Of a DNA stretch of 64,000 bases, positions 54,410 to 62,773 are shown in pieces (positions within the stretch are counted from its first letter, which is position 1; each line of letters begins with the position of its first letter). The stretch spans positions 34,217-98,216 of the forward strand of contig NZ_JACGLS010000007.1 in assembly GCF_014062345.1 (NCBI RefSeq), written 5' to 3'. The position numbers and the translations under genes are program-made. This stretch comes from Tenacibaculum pelagium. Its GTDB lineage: Bacteria; Bacteroidota; Bacteroidia; Flavobacteriales; Flavobacteriaceae. The notes under the pieces were generated by a model that did not search any database, was not told where the DNA came from, and saw nothing but the letters and a program-made list of their open reading frames with translations.

Positions 54410-55612
54410 TTATTTTTCTATAAAATCTTTTGAAATTCTACTACTTGCAATTTTAGCTGCTATATAACCTAGTACCGAAATTGTAAGTGTTACTATTAAT
54501 AAATTTGACCACCTAAATTCAACTGGATAGGGCAGGTTTTGTGTAATCATAAACAACCCAAAACGTTGTTGGACTAACACCAAAATAATTCCTATTAGCA
54601 AGCCAACACTCATCCCTACCAAGGTTAGTAAAAAACCTTGAAGTACAAATATCTTCTTTATATCACTAACGCTTGTTCCTAAATTAAATAAGGTTTTTAA
54701 GTTATTGCGTTTATCTATAATCATCATAATTATTGAGCCTATTACGTTAAATAATGCTATTGCTACTATTAAAGTAAATATTAAATATGTTATAAAACCT
54801 TCTGTTTTAAGCACCTTATAATATAACGAATTTAATTGCCCTCTGGTTTGCACTCTATATTTACTTCCTAATTTTTCCTGTAAAATATTTTGAAAGTTAT
54901 CAGAATCTATTCCTTCTTTTAATTTTATTTCTATTCCAGAAATTTGATTCTCTTTGTACTTTAATAAATCTTGTGCTAAATAAAGATCGGTAAATACATA
55001 TTTATTCTGAAAATCTTCAGCCCCTGTGTACACTCCGATAATTTGAACTGCTATAGAACGAAATGCATTATTCGGATTTACAAAACCTTTTCCTGGTTTA
55101 GGCACCATAATCTGTAAAGGTTCTCCGAAATTCATAACTCCCAACGAGAGCTTATATGATACTCCATAACCTATAACTGCAGTGTTTTTAAATTCAGGAT
55201 CTAACCAAGTACCAACGGTTAAAATTGAATCGGCTGGAATTATTTTACTATAATTTTGATCTACTCCTTTTATATAAGCAATGTGTTGTTTATTCTTATA
55301 ACTCAAAAAAACACGTTCTTCAACTACTTTTGATATTGTAGATATTGCATTACTATTAATCAATTTTTGGTGTATAGTATCAGTATATTGAAATGATTTC
55401 CCTTTTACAACACTAATCTTAATATCTGGATCAGAATTACCGAGTAATGAATCATTAAATACTTTTAACCCTGAATAACCAGATAAAATTATAAATAACG
55501 CTAACGCACCAATTAGCACACCAAATACTGCAATAAACGTAATAACATTAATTGCATTGGTTCCTGTTTTAGAAAACAAGTATCTTTTAGCTATGTAATA
55601 TGAAAAGTTCAA
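54410..55612 (-). CDS. ABC transporter permease, LolC/E-like
   Basis: A 400-residue protein with the MacB/FtsX-fold: helix at 20-45, a periplasmic MacB_PCD domain (about 50-250), then three C-terminal helices (270-390). The start YIAKRYLFSKTGTNAINVITFIAVFGV is the conserved lipoprotein-release permease block. With an ATPase elsewhere it would extract lipoproteins from the inner membrane. The start codon is TTG at 55612; an in-frame TGA lies two codons upstream, and no ATG is near. It follows rbfA after 37 nt. Confidence 0.9.
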   Translation of the reverse strand: MNFSYYIAKRYLFSKTGTNAINVITFIAVFGVLIGALALFIILSGYSGLKVFNDSLLGNSDPDIKISVVKGKSFQYTDTIHQKLINSNAISTISKVVEERVFLSYKNKQHIAYIKGVDQNYSKIIPADSILTVGTWLDPEFKNTAVIGYGVSYKLSLGVMNFGEPLQIMVPKPGKGFVNPNNAFRSIAVQIIGVYTGAEDFQNKYVFTDLYLAQDLLKYKENQISGIEIKLKEGIDSDNFQNILQEKLGSKYRVQTRGQLNSLYYKVLKTEGFITYLIFTLIVAIALFNVIGSIIMMIIDKRNNLKTLFNLGTSVSDIKKIFVLQGFLLTLVGMSVGLLIGIILVLVQQRFGLFMITQNLPYPVEFRWSNLLIVTLTISVLGYIAAKIASSRISKDFIEK

Positions 55613-55649
55613 GTATCAACAAAAAAGTACTAATGTAACGATTTAATAG

Positions 55650-56045
55650 TTACATCTTTTTTCTACGTGGAAGAATACTTGGATTTTTAATAGGATCGAC
55701 ATCCTTTCCTTTTAAAGACTTATCTATTTCTTCGATATAATCTAAACTATCATCTCCAAAAAACAATAATTCAGGCATTCTTCGTAATTGATTTCTTGTT
55801 CGTTTTGCTAATTCATGACGAATTAAAGGTGTATTAGAAATAACTCCTTCTAAAACTTCTGTTCTTTTTTCTGATGGAAAAACACTTAAGTAAACTTTAG
55901 CTACTCCTAAATCGGCAGTAACCGAAACTTTAGATACTGATATAATCACCCCTTTCATTCCATCTTGTGCAGCACGCTGTAATACATCTACCAAATCCTG
56001 TTGCAATACCCCTGCAATCTTTCGTTGTCTATTTGTTTCTTCCAT
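55650..56045 (-). CDS. rbfA: Ribosome-binding factor A
   Basis: A 131-residue KH-like protein that binds 16S rRNA helix 44 and helps mature the 30S subunit. RQRKIAGVLQQDLVDVLQR at the start and VSVTADLGVAKVYLSVFP, then LRRMPELLFFGDDSLDYIEEID, are typical. A TAAATTTG box (minus strand 56057-56050) ends four bases before the ATG, so it may have its own leaderless transcript besides readthrough from the two-component genes. Confidence 0.94.
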   Translation of the reverse strand: MEETNRQRKIAGVLQQDLVDVLQRAAQDGMKGVIISVSKVSVTADLGVAKVYLSVFPSEKRTEVLEGVISNTPLIRHELAKRTRNQLRRMPELLFFGDDSLDYIEEIDKSLKGKDVDPIKNPSILPRRKKM

Positions 56046-56049
56046 GCTG

Positions 56050-56057
56050 CAAATTTA
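56050..56057 (-). promoter_or_regulatory. -7 box for rbfA, possibly leaderless
   Basis: TAAATTTG followed by CAGC and the ATG, the same spacing and bases as at dusB. No clear -33 TTG. Confidence 0.45.
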
Positions 56058-56066
56058 GGGATAAAA

Positions 56067-56711
56067 TTACGGAGTGTAAATTTTATTTTTAATTGCATAC
56101 ATTACCAAACCAACACGATTTCGAACATTTAATTTTGTGAATAAACTATCGCGATACCCATCAATAGTTTTAGGGCTTAAAAACATTTTATCTGCGATTT
56201 CTTTATAGGTTAATTCTGAACACGCCAGTTTCATAAAAGTAACTTCATTGTCTTTAAAAGTCACACTATTTTTCCCATTCTTTCCTGAAACAGAATCAAG
56301 CAATAAGGTTGTTACATTTCTTGTATGATAAAACCCATTATCCATCATTTCTAGTAATGCTTTCTCTAGCACTTCTTTTTTGGTATCTTTAAGTAAATAA
56401 CCAACGGCGCCCGCTTTTAACATTTTTAAAATAGTGCCATCGGCATCTTCTACAGATAGCGCCATCACATGGACGTGCGGGTGGTGTTCAACAATCCATT
56501 CGGTTGTTTCAATACCATTCATTACTGGCATATTAACATCTACCAAAACTATGTCTGGAATATTTTTTGGTGAAGCGGAAAATTTTTCGGCGACTTCTTT
56601 ACCGTTTTTGCATGTATATAATACTTTAAACTTATCAAAAGTATTTACCATGCCTTCTATAGCCTGCGATAATAATGTATGGTCGTCTACAACAACAACT
56701 GAGTATTTCAT
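56067..56711 (-). CDS. NarL/FixJ-type response regulator
   Basis: A 214-residue regulator: receiver with D58 (LVDVNMPVMNG) and K after LLKDT, then a LuxR-type helix-turn-helix (LTYKEIADKMFLSPKTIDGYRDSLFTKLNVRNR). It pairs with the kinase gene just upstream on the same strand (54-nt gap). Targets unknown. Confidence 0.94.
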   Translation of the reverse strand: MKYSVVVVDDHTLLSQAIEGMVNTFDKFKVLYTCKNGKEVAEKFSASPKNIPDIVLVDVNMPVMNGIETTEWIVEHHPHVHVMALSVEDADGTILKMLKAGAVGYLLKDTKKEVLEKALLEMMDNGFYHTRNVTTLLLDSVSGKNGKNSVTFKDNEVTFMKLACSELTYKEIADKMFLSPKTIDGYRDSLFTKLNVRNRVGLVMYAIKNKIYTP

Positions 56712-56765
56712 AATCTGGGTAGGTTTGGTGTTTTTTTGCTGTTGGGGGTGTGTACACTAGGTTCT

Positions 56766-57515
56766 CTAAATATAGTAATTTATTATTAAACTTGTCCCCT
56801 TTTCTGGTTCTGATTTTAGTTTTGCTTTCGCATTTATCAATTTCGCTCTTGCTTTAATATTCTGTAAACCAATGCCTTTTAGCCTTATTTTTCTCATTTC
56901 AAAACCAACTCCGTTATCCTTTGCTATAATTTCAATGGAATCTTCTGAGTAGCTTATAAAAACATCTAATTTAGAGCCTTTAGAATGTTTAATTGTATTA
57001 GAAAAAAACTCTTGGAGCATTCTAAAAATTACAATTCCATGTTTTTGATTTATCTCTTGCTCTTTTCCTGAAATAGTTAAGCTAGCATCTATATAATTTA
57101 ATCGATTAAAACGTTCAACCTCTAATTCAACAGCTTCTTTCAGCTTTATATTCTTAATAAAATCTGGATTAATTATCTTAGATAAAGCCCTTATTTCTTT
57201 TAAGCTTTTTGTTATAGTTTCTGATATTTCTCCAATATTTTCAGGAGATGCATGCTGCATCTGTATTTTAGCTAAAGTTAAGAGTTGCCCAATATTATCG
57301 TGCAACTCCCAACTTATATTTCTTAAAGTTTCTTCTCGTATTTCTATTTGAGTTTCAGCCATTTCTTTTTCAAAACGTTTTCTGCTTTCTACTTGATTCA
57401 ACAATAATTTGTTTTTACGTTGTTGAAAAACCGTGAATAAAACTATTACAAACAGTACAATTAAAACGATTACTAATGTTGAAACAATTAGTATTAAATT
57501 CTCTTCTTGCTGCAT
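56766..57515 (-). CDS. HisKA_3-type sensor histidine kinase, minimal
   Basis: A 249-residue kinase with a single N-terminal helix (about 8-30) and no periplasmic or PAS sensor. The phospho-acceptor is H72 in NISWELHDNIGQLLTLAK, the HATPase has KDNGVGFEMRKIRLKGIGLQNIKARAKL. As it has no sensor of its own, the signal probably comes from the membrane protein gene it overlaps by 22 bases and the lipoprotein before that. Pairs with the NarL-type regulator. Confidence 0.92.
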   Translation of the reverse strand: MQQEENLILIVSTLVIVLIVLFVIVLFTVFQQRKNKLLLNQVESRKRFEKEMAETQIEIREETLRNISWELHDNIGQLLTLAKIQMQHASPENIGEISETITKSLKEIRALSKIINPDFIKNIKLKEAVELEVERFNRLNYIDASLTISGKEQEINQKHGIVIFRMLQEFFSNTIKHSKGSKLDVFISYSEDSIEIIAKDNGVGFEMRKIRLKGIGLQNIKARAKLINAKAKLKSEPEKGTSLIINYYI

Positions 57516-58102
57516 ATTAAACCATAAATAATGAATAAATTCATTAGAGCAATAAGAATATACAATATAAAAAAGAGTCCTCTATCTTTCATATGTTTAA
57601 TCAGTGAAAAAAAAGGAATTGACGGTAAGTAAAAAGCTATAAAACCAACTGAAACCCAGAAAGGAAGCATTCTTTTATAATTCAACACTTCATTTGACAA
57701 CAACAATTCCCTTAAATACAAAAAAACATATAGGCTTGTATTTAAAGCTCCAAATATTATTAAATATATAAATGATGAGGTTTTAAAAAATACTGTACCA
57801 AAAAAAACAATAAATAAAACCATTAAGAATAAAATAACTTTTTGTGATTTCTTATCTTTCATTAACTTAAAATACATTATAGCTATTATATTGAATTGAA
57901 AAAAAGCATAAATTAAATGATAGATTTGTCCTCCTGTTTTTTTTACAAAAACATGATATAAACCAATTAACTCATTTATAGAAGTTACCAGTAGTAAAGC
58001 TGTTAACAGATACAAAAACTGTGACTTATACTTTTTTAATCTAAAAACAGCTATAAAAAAAGCTAGTAGTTGGAGCCCTATAAATGAGTATTGAAAATAC
58101 AT
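57494..58102 (-). CDS. Seven-helix membrane protein, possible sensor subunit
   Basis: A 202-residue protein with six or seven predicted helices, rich in Phe and Tyr, with no catalytic motif and no family that I recognise. It overlaps the kinase start by 22 bases, so it is translated together with it. By position it may be the membrane input subunit of the two-component system, replacing the missing sensor domain of the kinase. Starts at ATG, 12 nt after the lipoprotein gene. Confidence 0.7.
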   Translation of the reverse strand: MYFQYSFIGLQLLAFFIAVFRLKKYKSQFLYLLTALLLVTSINELIGLYHVFVKKTGGQIYHLIYAFFQFNIIAIMYFKLMKDKKSQKVILFLMVLFIVFFGTVFFKTSSFIYLIIFGALNTSLYVFLYLRELLLSNEVLNYKRMLPFWVSVGFIAFYLPSIPFFSLIKHMKDRGLFFILYILIALMNLFIIYGLICSKKRI

Positions 58103-58114
58103 TAATAAATAATT

Positions 58115-58798
58115 TTAAAAAGGAGGTGTTAAAGTACCAAAATTTCCTGCCCCACTATCTACTGGTGGTGGTGGTAAACTAATAAACCCAGCTTTATTTT
58201 GCTTTACAATTTTTATACTATAATTATTATCCGCTCTTTTCCCTGCCTCAAATTCTTCTTTTGACTTGTAAATCCAATTGTAACCATTCTCAGCTAAAGC
58301 CTCTTTAAAAGTGACTAATCTATTTTGCTCAACAGATTGCACAGCATCAAACTGTACTTGCTCACCATTTATAGTAGTTGTTGGTATATAAATTAAATCT
58401 TGATAACTCTTTCCTGTTCCGTTGTAATCAAGTTTAGCTGCAGAGATGAAGCTTATTCCTGATATTGTAATTCCAGCTTTCTTACTCAACTTCTTAACAT
58501 AATTTAAGTATTGAATAAAACTGTCGAAATTATAGGTGTTAATTCTACTATCTGGATAACCTAAAGCTTTTTCAAGAGGTTCAATCCTTGTCGTATCGTA
58601 AGCTCTAAGCATTGTCACAATTTCTGGATAATTTAGTGACACATCTGGTCTAGAATCTACTGCTGGATAACAAAAATACCCATCAATATCCTCAGGGTCA
58701 ATTTCTTGTTTATCATCACACTTATGCTTTTCACATGAAGTAATAAAACTCATTGCAAAAACAATGATTAACAATTGTAGTAGGTTAGTTTTTTTCAT
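58115..58798 (-). CDS. Lipoprotein of unknown function
   Basis: A 227-residue lipoprotein (lipid cysteine 22 in SFITSCEKHKCDDK), with further cysteines at 27 and 43. The middle part is mixed alpha/beta with the repeated KKLSKKAGITISGISFISAAKL. The tail is Pro-rich (SLPPPPVDSGAGNFGTLTPPF). No family recognised. It is the first gene of the run lipoprotein-membrane protein-kinase-regulator, and could be the periplasmic signal-binding part. Confidence 0.7.
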   Translation of the reverse strand: MKKTNLLQLLIIVFAMSFITSCEKHKCDDKQEIDPEDIDGYFCYPAVDSRPDVSLNYPEIVTMLRAYDTTRIEPLEKALGYPDSRINTYNFDSFIQYLNYVKKLSKKAGITISGISFISAAKLDYNGTGKSYQDLIYIPTTTINGEQVQFDAVQSVEQNRLVTFKEALAENGYNWIYKSKEEFEAGKRADNNYSIKIVKQNKAGFISLPPPPVDSGAGNFGTLTPPF

Positions 58799-59032
58799 TG
58801 TAAATTAATTTTAAATTTATGTTTAAATATAACGGTATATTATTTAATCTAAAAAACTCAAAAGCAAAAACATTATTAAAAACTAAATAATCAAATACTT
58901 ATCTAAATATTAGAAAATAGCAAAACAGGAAAAACACCCTAGCAACTAGAATGATTAAACTCTTTATTTATTAAGTTATTTACTCTTGTTTTTAATTCAA
59001 TAAGAAAAAAGAGTTTTTCTTATTTTTACCAC
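58799..59032. other. Divergent intergenic region with hairpin
   Basis: A 234-base AT-rich gap between the lipoprotein gene (minus) and mce (plus). The only clear structure is an 11-bp perfect stem AATAAGAAAAA/TTTTTCTTATT with loop AGAG (58999-59024), ending nine bases before the mce ATG. No coding sequence and no exact TAnnTTTG box seen for either gene. Confidence 0.5.
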
Positions 59033-59434
59033 ATGAAAAAAATAGAACATATTGGTATTGCAGTTAAAAACTTAGAAAAATCAAATCAACTCTTCGCTTC
59101 TTTATTTGGAGAGCCACATTATAAAATAGAAGAAGTAGCTAGCGAAGGTGTAAAAACTTCATTTTTTAAATCTGGGCCTAATAAAATTGAACTATTAGAA
59201 GCTACTAAGCCAGAAAGCCCAATCGCCAAGTTTATCGAAAAAAAAGGAGAAGGCATACATCATATTGCCTTTGCTGTTGATGATATAAAATCAGAAATTA
59301 AAAGATTACAAAAAGAAGGTTTTACTGTATTAAACAAAATACCTAAAAAAGGCGCAGACAATAAATTGGTTGCTTTTTTACACCCAAAAACTACCAATGG
59401 AGTTTTAATAGAATTATGTCAAGAAATCGAATAA
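59033..59434 (+). CDS. mce: Methylmalonyl-CoA epimerase
   Basis: A 133-residue vicinal-oxygen-chelate protein interconverting (R)- and (S)-methylmalonyl-CoA. Metal ligands fit the family: KIEHIGIAVKNLEKS (H5), GEGIHHIAFAVDDI (H83 region) and VLIELCQ (E130). It belongs to propionate metabolism with the mutase. Length is normal. The hairpin before it may govern translation. Confidence 0.93.
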   Translation: MKKIEHIGIAVKNLEKSNQLFASLFGEPHYKIEEVASEGVKTSFFKSGPNKIELLEATKPESPIAKFIEKKGEGIHHIAFAVDDIKSEIKRLQKEGFTVLNKIPKKGADNKLVAFLHPKTTNGVLIELCQEIE

Positions 59435-59496
59435 ATCATCGGTTTTCAAAACAGTAAATATTTGTATCTTGCAAGCATAAAAACCTACATTAAATA

Positions 59497-60375
59497 ATGA
59501 CAACCTCTTTTGATTCTTTTCAAAAACGACGCTTACAATCCTCATATGTTTCTGTTGTAGTAAGTATTGCCTTGGTGTTATTTATGATTGGTGTTTTAGG
59601 CTTAATCTTATTAAAATCAACAAAAGTCGCCAATCACTTTAAAGAAAAAGTGGTAATGACATTGTTTTTAAAAGATGAAGTTACCGATAAACAAACTGCA
59701 AGTTTTAAAGAAGCTATTAAAAAAGAAACATACACCAGTAAAGTTGTATATATAACTAAAGACGAGGCGGCTAAAACTTACAAAAAAGATTTAGGAGAAG
59801 ATTTTCTAAAGTTTTTAGGTGATAATCCATTAAAAAATGGAATAGACGTATACTTAAAAGCAGAATACGTTACGCCAGAAAAAATGGCTGAGATTGAAAA
59901 GTCTTTTGAGAAAAATAAATTTGTAGTTGAAGTAAATTACGACAAGCCTTTAGTAGAATTACTAACCAAAAACATTCAACGAATCAGTTTTTGGTTGTTA
60001 GTTTTAAGTGGTTTCTTTGGTTTAGTTGCTATTATTTTAATTAACAGCTCAATCCGATTATCAATCTATTCAAAAAGATTCAATATTAAAACCATGCAAA
60101 TGGTTGGTGCTACCAAAAGTTTTATCCGTCGTCCTTTTATTTGGCAAAGTATAAAGCTAGGATTATTAGGAGCTTTTATAGCTTTAAGCGGATTGGCAAT
60201 TTTAATTTATTATGTAGCAGAATACATTCCAACTTTAGAGCTATTAACCGATTACATTACTTTAGGATATGTAGCTGGAGGTGTTTTATTTATTGCTTTT
60301 TTTATTACTTGGATAAGCACATTTTTTGCAACTCAGCGTTTTTTAAATTTACAAACTAACGATTTGTATTACTAA
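59497..60375 (+). CDS. ftsX: Cell division protein FtsX
   Basis: A 292-residue ABC-type membrane protein: cytosolic N-terminus, helix 1 (about 20-40), an extracytoplasmic domain (45-165), then three C-terminal helices (about 172-285; IRLSIYSKRFNIKTMQMVGATKSFIRRPFIWQSIKLGLLGA). With FtsE it activates peptidoglycan hydrolases at the septum; ftsE is not in the window. Cotranscribed with the DUF3098 gene (gap 6 nt). Confidence 0.92.
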   Translation: MTTSFDSFQKRRLQSSYVSVVVSIALVLFMIGVLGLILLKSTKVANHFKEKVVMTLFLKDEVTDKQTASFKEAIKKETYTSKVVYITKDEAAKTYKKDLGEDFLKFLGDNPLKNGIDVYLKAEYVTPEKMAEIEKSFEKNKFVVEVNYDKPLVELLTKNIQRISFWLLVLSGFFGLVAIILINSSIRLSIYSKRFNIKTMQMVGATKSFIRRPFIWQSIKLGLLGAFIALSGLAILIYYVAEYIPTLELLTDYITLGYVAGGVLFIAFFITWISTFFATQRFLNLQTNDLYY

Positions 60376-60381
60376 GATTTT

Positions 60382-60624
60382 ATGAAAAAAGACAATTCAC
60401 CAAAACAAGAATTCTTATTCGGTAAACGAAATTATATCATCATGCTAATAGGTTTAGCTGTAATCGCTTTAGGCTTTATTTTAATGGCAGGCGGCGGTAG
60501 CGACGACCCAAATGTATTTAATCCAGAAATATATAGCTGGCGTAGAATTCGTTTAGCCCCTACCTTAGTAATTATTGGTTTAGGAATAGAAATTTATGCT
60601 ATTTTTGCCAATCCTAAAAAATAA
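60382..60624 (+). CDS. DUF3098 family small membrane protein
   Basis: An 80-residue protein: basic N-terminus with FLFGKRNYIIMLIGLAVIALGFILMAGGGSDDPNVFNPEIYSWRRIRLAPTLVIIGL is the DUF3098 signature, and two membrane helices. Function unknown; it is commonly between ftsX and uppP in Bacteroidota, which points to a part in division or cell wall supply. Gaps 6 and 2 nt. Confidence 0.9.
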   Translation: MKKDNSPKQEFLFGKRNYIIMLIGLAVIALGFILMAGGGSDDPNVFNPEIYSWRRIRLAPTLVIIGLGIEIYAIFANPKK

Positions 60625-60626
60625 GC

Positions 60627-61421
60627 ATGGATTTATTAGAAGCAATTATTCTTGGAATCATTCAAGGACTTACCGAATTTTTACCTGTATCATCTAGTGG
60701 ACATTTAGAATTAGCAAAAGCTATTTTAGGCGACACTTCTGTTCCTGAAGAAAGTTTAACTTTTACTGTTGTTTTGCACTTTGCTACCGCATTAAGCACC
60801 TTAGTTGTGTTTAGAAAAGAAGTAGCAGAAATTTTTAAAGGATTGTTCCAATTTAAATGGAATGAAGAAATGAAATTTTCTTTAAAAATTATCCTTTCTA
60901 TGATTCCTGCAGTAATTGTTGGATTACTTTTTGAAGAGCAATTAGAAGCTTTTTTTGGCGGAAAAATACTTTTTGTTGGTGCTATGTTATTAGTAACAGC
61001 GGTATTACTTTTATTGGCCGACAAAGCAAAAAATACCACTAAAGATGTTTCTTTTTCAAACTCAGTAATTATTGGTGTTTCTCAAGCCATAGCAATGCTA
61101 CCAGGTATTTCTAGATCGGGCGCAACCATATCAACTTCTGTTTTATTAGGTATTGACCGTACTAAAGCTGCTCGCTTTTCATTTTTAATGGTTGTACCTC
61201 TTATTTTTGGAAAAATAGCTAAAGATTTATTAAGCGGAGATATTAACTTTCAATCATCAGAAATCGCACCTATATCTGCTGGATTTATCGCTGCATTTCT
61301 TGCTGGTTTATTGGCTTGTAACTGGATGATTGCTTTAGTTAAAAAAAGTAAATTATCTTATTTTTCTATTTACTGCGCCGTAGTAGGTTTAATTGCTATC
61401 GGATATTCTTTATTAAGCTAA
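60627..61421 (+). CDS. uppP: Undecaprenyl-diphosphatase
   Basis: A 264-residue BacA-type membrane phosphatase recycling undecaprenyl pyrophosphate for peptidoglycan synthesis. The two active-site blocks are GLTEFLPVSSSGHLELA (15-31) and MLPGISRSGATISTSVLLGI (about 156-175). About eight helices. Overexpression confers bacitracin resistance in other bacteria. One base before truB, operon ftsX-DUF3098-uppP-truB. Confidence 0.96.
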   Translation: MDLLEAIILGIIQGLTEFLPVSSSGHLELAKAILGDTSVPEESLTFTVVLHFATALSTLVVFRKEVAEIFKGLFQFKWNEEMKFSLKIILSMIPAVIVGLLFEEQLEAFFGGKILFVGAMLLVTAVLLLLADKAKNTTKDVSFSNSVIIGVSQAIAMLPGISRSGATISTSVLLGIDRTKAARFSFLMVVPLIFGKIAKDLLSGDINFQSSEIAPISAGFIAAFLAGLLACNWMIALVKKSKLSYFSIYCAVVGLIAIGYSLLS

Positions 61422-61422
61422 T

Positions 61423-62118
61423 ATGAAAACTGCTGAAGATTACAAAAACGGACAAGTTTTATTAATTGATAAACCTTTAGAATGGACTTCTTTTCAAGTA
61501 GTGAACAAACTACGTTGGCACATTCGCAAACGTTTTGATATTAAAAAAATAAAAGTAGGACATGCGGGAACATTAGACCCGTTAGCTACTGGGTTATTGA
61601 TTATCTGCACAGGTAAACAAACCAAAAACATTAACGAGTATCAAGGTCAAATTAAAGAATATACAGGTACATTTGTATTAGGTGCAACAACACCTAGTTA
61701 TGACCTAGAAACTGAAATAAACGAAATTTTTCCTACCGAACATATTACGGAAGAATTATTACATAAAACAACTGAACAGTTTACTGGTAAGATTCAGCAA
61801 AAACCACCTATTTTTTCTGCAATTAAAAAAGATGGAAAACGTCTTTACGAATTAGCACGAAAAGGTGAAACTACCGAAATTAAAGCTCGTGAAGTAGAAG
61901 TAAATACTTTCGAAATCACTAAAATTGATTTACCAAAAGTAGACTTTAGAATTGTTTGTAGTAAAGGAACTTACATCCGTTCTATAGCAAACGATTATGG
62001 TGAAGCTTTAAACTCTGGAGCACATTTATCTGTTTTAAGAAGAACAAAAATTGGTGATTATTCAGTAGACAACGCATTAAACGTTGATGAATTTATAAAA
62101 TCTTTAGAAGTGGAATAG
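61423..62118 (+). CDS. truB: tRNA pseudouridine(55) synthase
   Basis: A 231-residue pseudouridine synthase making psi55 in the T-loop of tRNAs. Catalytic D52 is in KVGHAGTLDPLATGLLIICTG; KPPIFSAIKKDGKRLYELARKG and CSKGTYIRSIANDYGEAL are conserved. The C-terminal PUA domain is absent or reduced, as in other short bacterial TruB proteins. Length normal for the phylum. Confidence 0.96.
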   Translation: MKTAEDYKNGQVLLIDKPLEWTSFQVVNKLRWHIRKRFDIKKIKVGHAGTLDPLATGLLIICTGKQTKNINEYQGQIKEYTGTFVLGATTPSYDLETEINEIFPTEHITEELLHKTTEQFTGKIQQKPPIFSAIKKDGKRLYELARKGETTEIKAREVEVNTFEITKIDLPKVDFRIVCSKGTYIRSIANDYGEALNSGAHLSVLRRTKIGDYSVDNALNVDEFIKSLEVE

Positions 62119-62152
62119 TTTTTGCCTTAATGTGCTAAAATTATTTGCCACT

Positions 62153-62689
62153 ATGAAAAAACTACTACTATTAATAGCAGTAATATTACTTGCTAACTTA
62201 ACAGCTAACGCCCAAGAAAAAAGTCCTTTTTTCACTGGAGCTTTAAATTTCACTTTTGCTTTAAACGACAATTATGTTTTGTTTGAACCTGATGACGATG
62301 AAGAACTTTTAGAGTTTTCTGCGCTGATGACTCGTTTCGGTTTCGGCTATCAGTTTGATAAAAAATGGGCAGGAATTGTAAACTTAGGATACGATCATCA
62401 CACTAAGTTTGATATAAATGCGATACCAATGTTTGGTACTTTACGCTATAACATTTCTGAGGATGGCTATGATACCTTTTTCACACAGGTAAGCTACGGT
62501 AACTTATGGAGACCTTCCAACAAATACGAAAACGGAAGGTATTATGCCTTTGGTGTTGGAGCACAAATAGAAGGCTCTGGCAGATGGCATGCTGTTATCC
62601 ATTTAGACTTTCATCGAAAAAAAATTAATGATTTTAAAAATGGTAATTTAGATAGCGTATCGCTAGGAATAGGGTTTAGCTTTTTTTAA
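62153..62689 (+). CDS. Small outer-membrane beta-barrel protein
   Basis: About 178 residues: signal peptide (MKKLLLLIAVILLANLTANAQ), then short amphipathic strands (FTGALNFTFALNDNYVLF, GFGYQFDKKWAGIVNLGYDHH, TFFTQVSYGNLW, SVSLGIGFSFF) ending in Phe, as in porin-like proteins. Function unknown. I use the ATG at 62153; a GTG at 62132 would add seven residues before the signal. It is 34 nt after truB and may be cotranscribed. Confidence 0.8.
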   Translation: MKKLLLLIAVILLANLTANAQEKSPFFTGALNFTFALNDNYVLFEPDDDEELLEFSALMTRFGFGYQFDKKWAGIVNLGYDHHTKFDINAIPMFGTLRYNISEDGYDTFFTQVSYGNLWRPSNKYENGRYYAFGVGAQIEGSGRWHAVIHLDFHRKKINDFKNGNLDSVSLGIGFSFF

Positions 62690-62736
62690 AAATGAAAGAA
62701 TATAATCTTATTTTTCAAAGATCATTACAAATTTAT

Positions 62737-62768
62737 ATCTCTTAATAAATTTATTAAGAGATTTTTTC
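62737..62768. terminator. Bidirectional terminator at 62.75 kb
   Basis: A perfect 26-base palindrome (62737-62762; arms ATCTCTTAATAAA and TTTATTAAGAGAT) followed by T6. It separates the convergent barrel and TSP3-repeat genes. Confidence 0.85.
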
Positions 62769-62773
62769 TTTTA

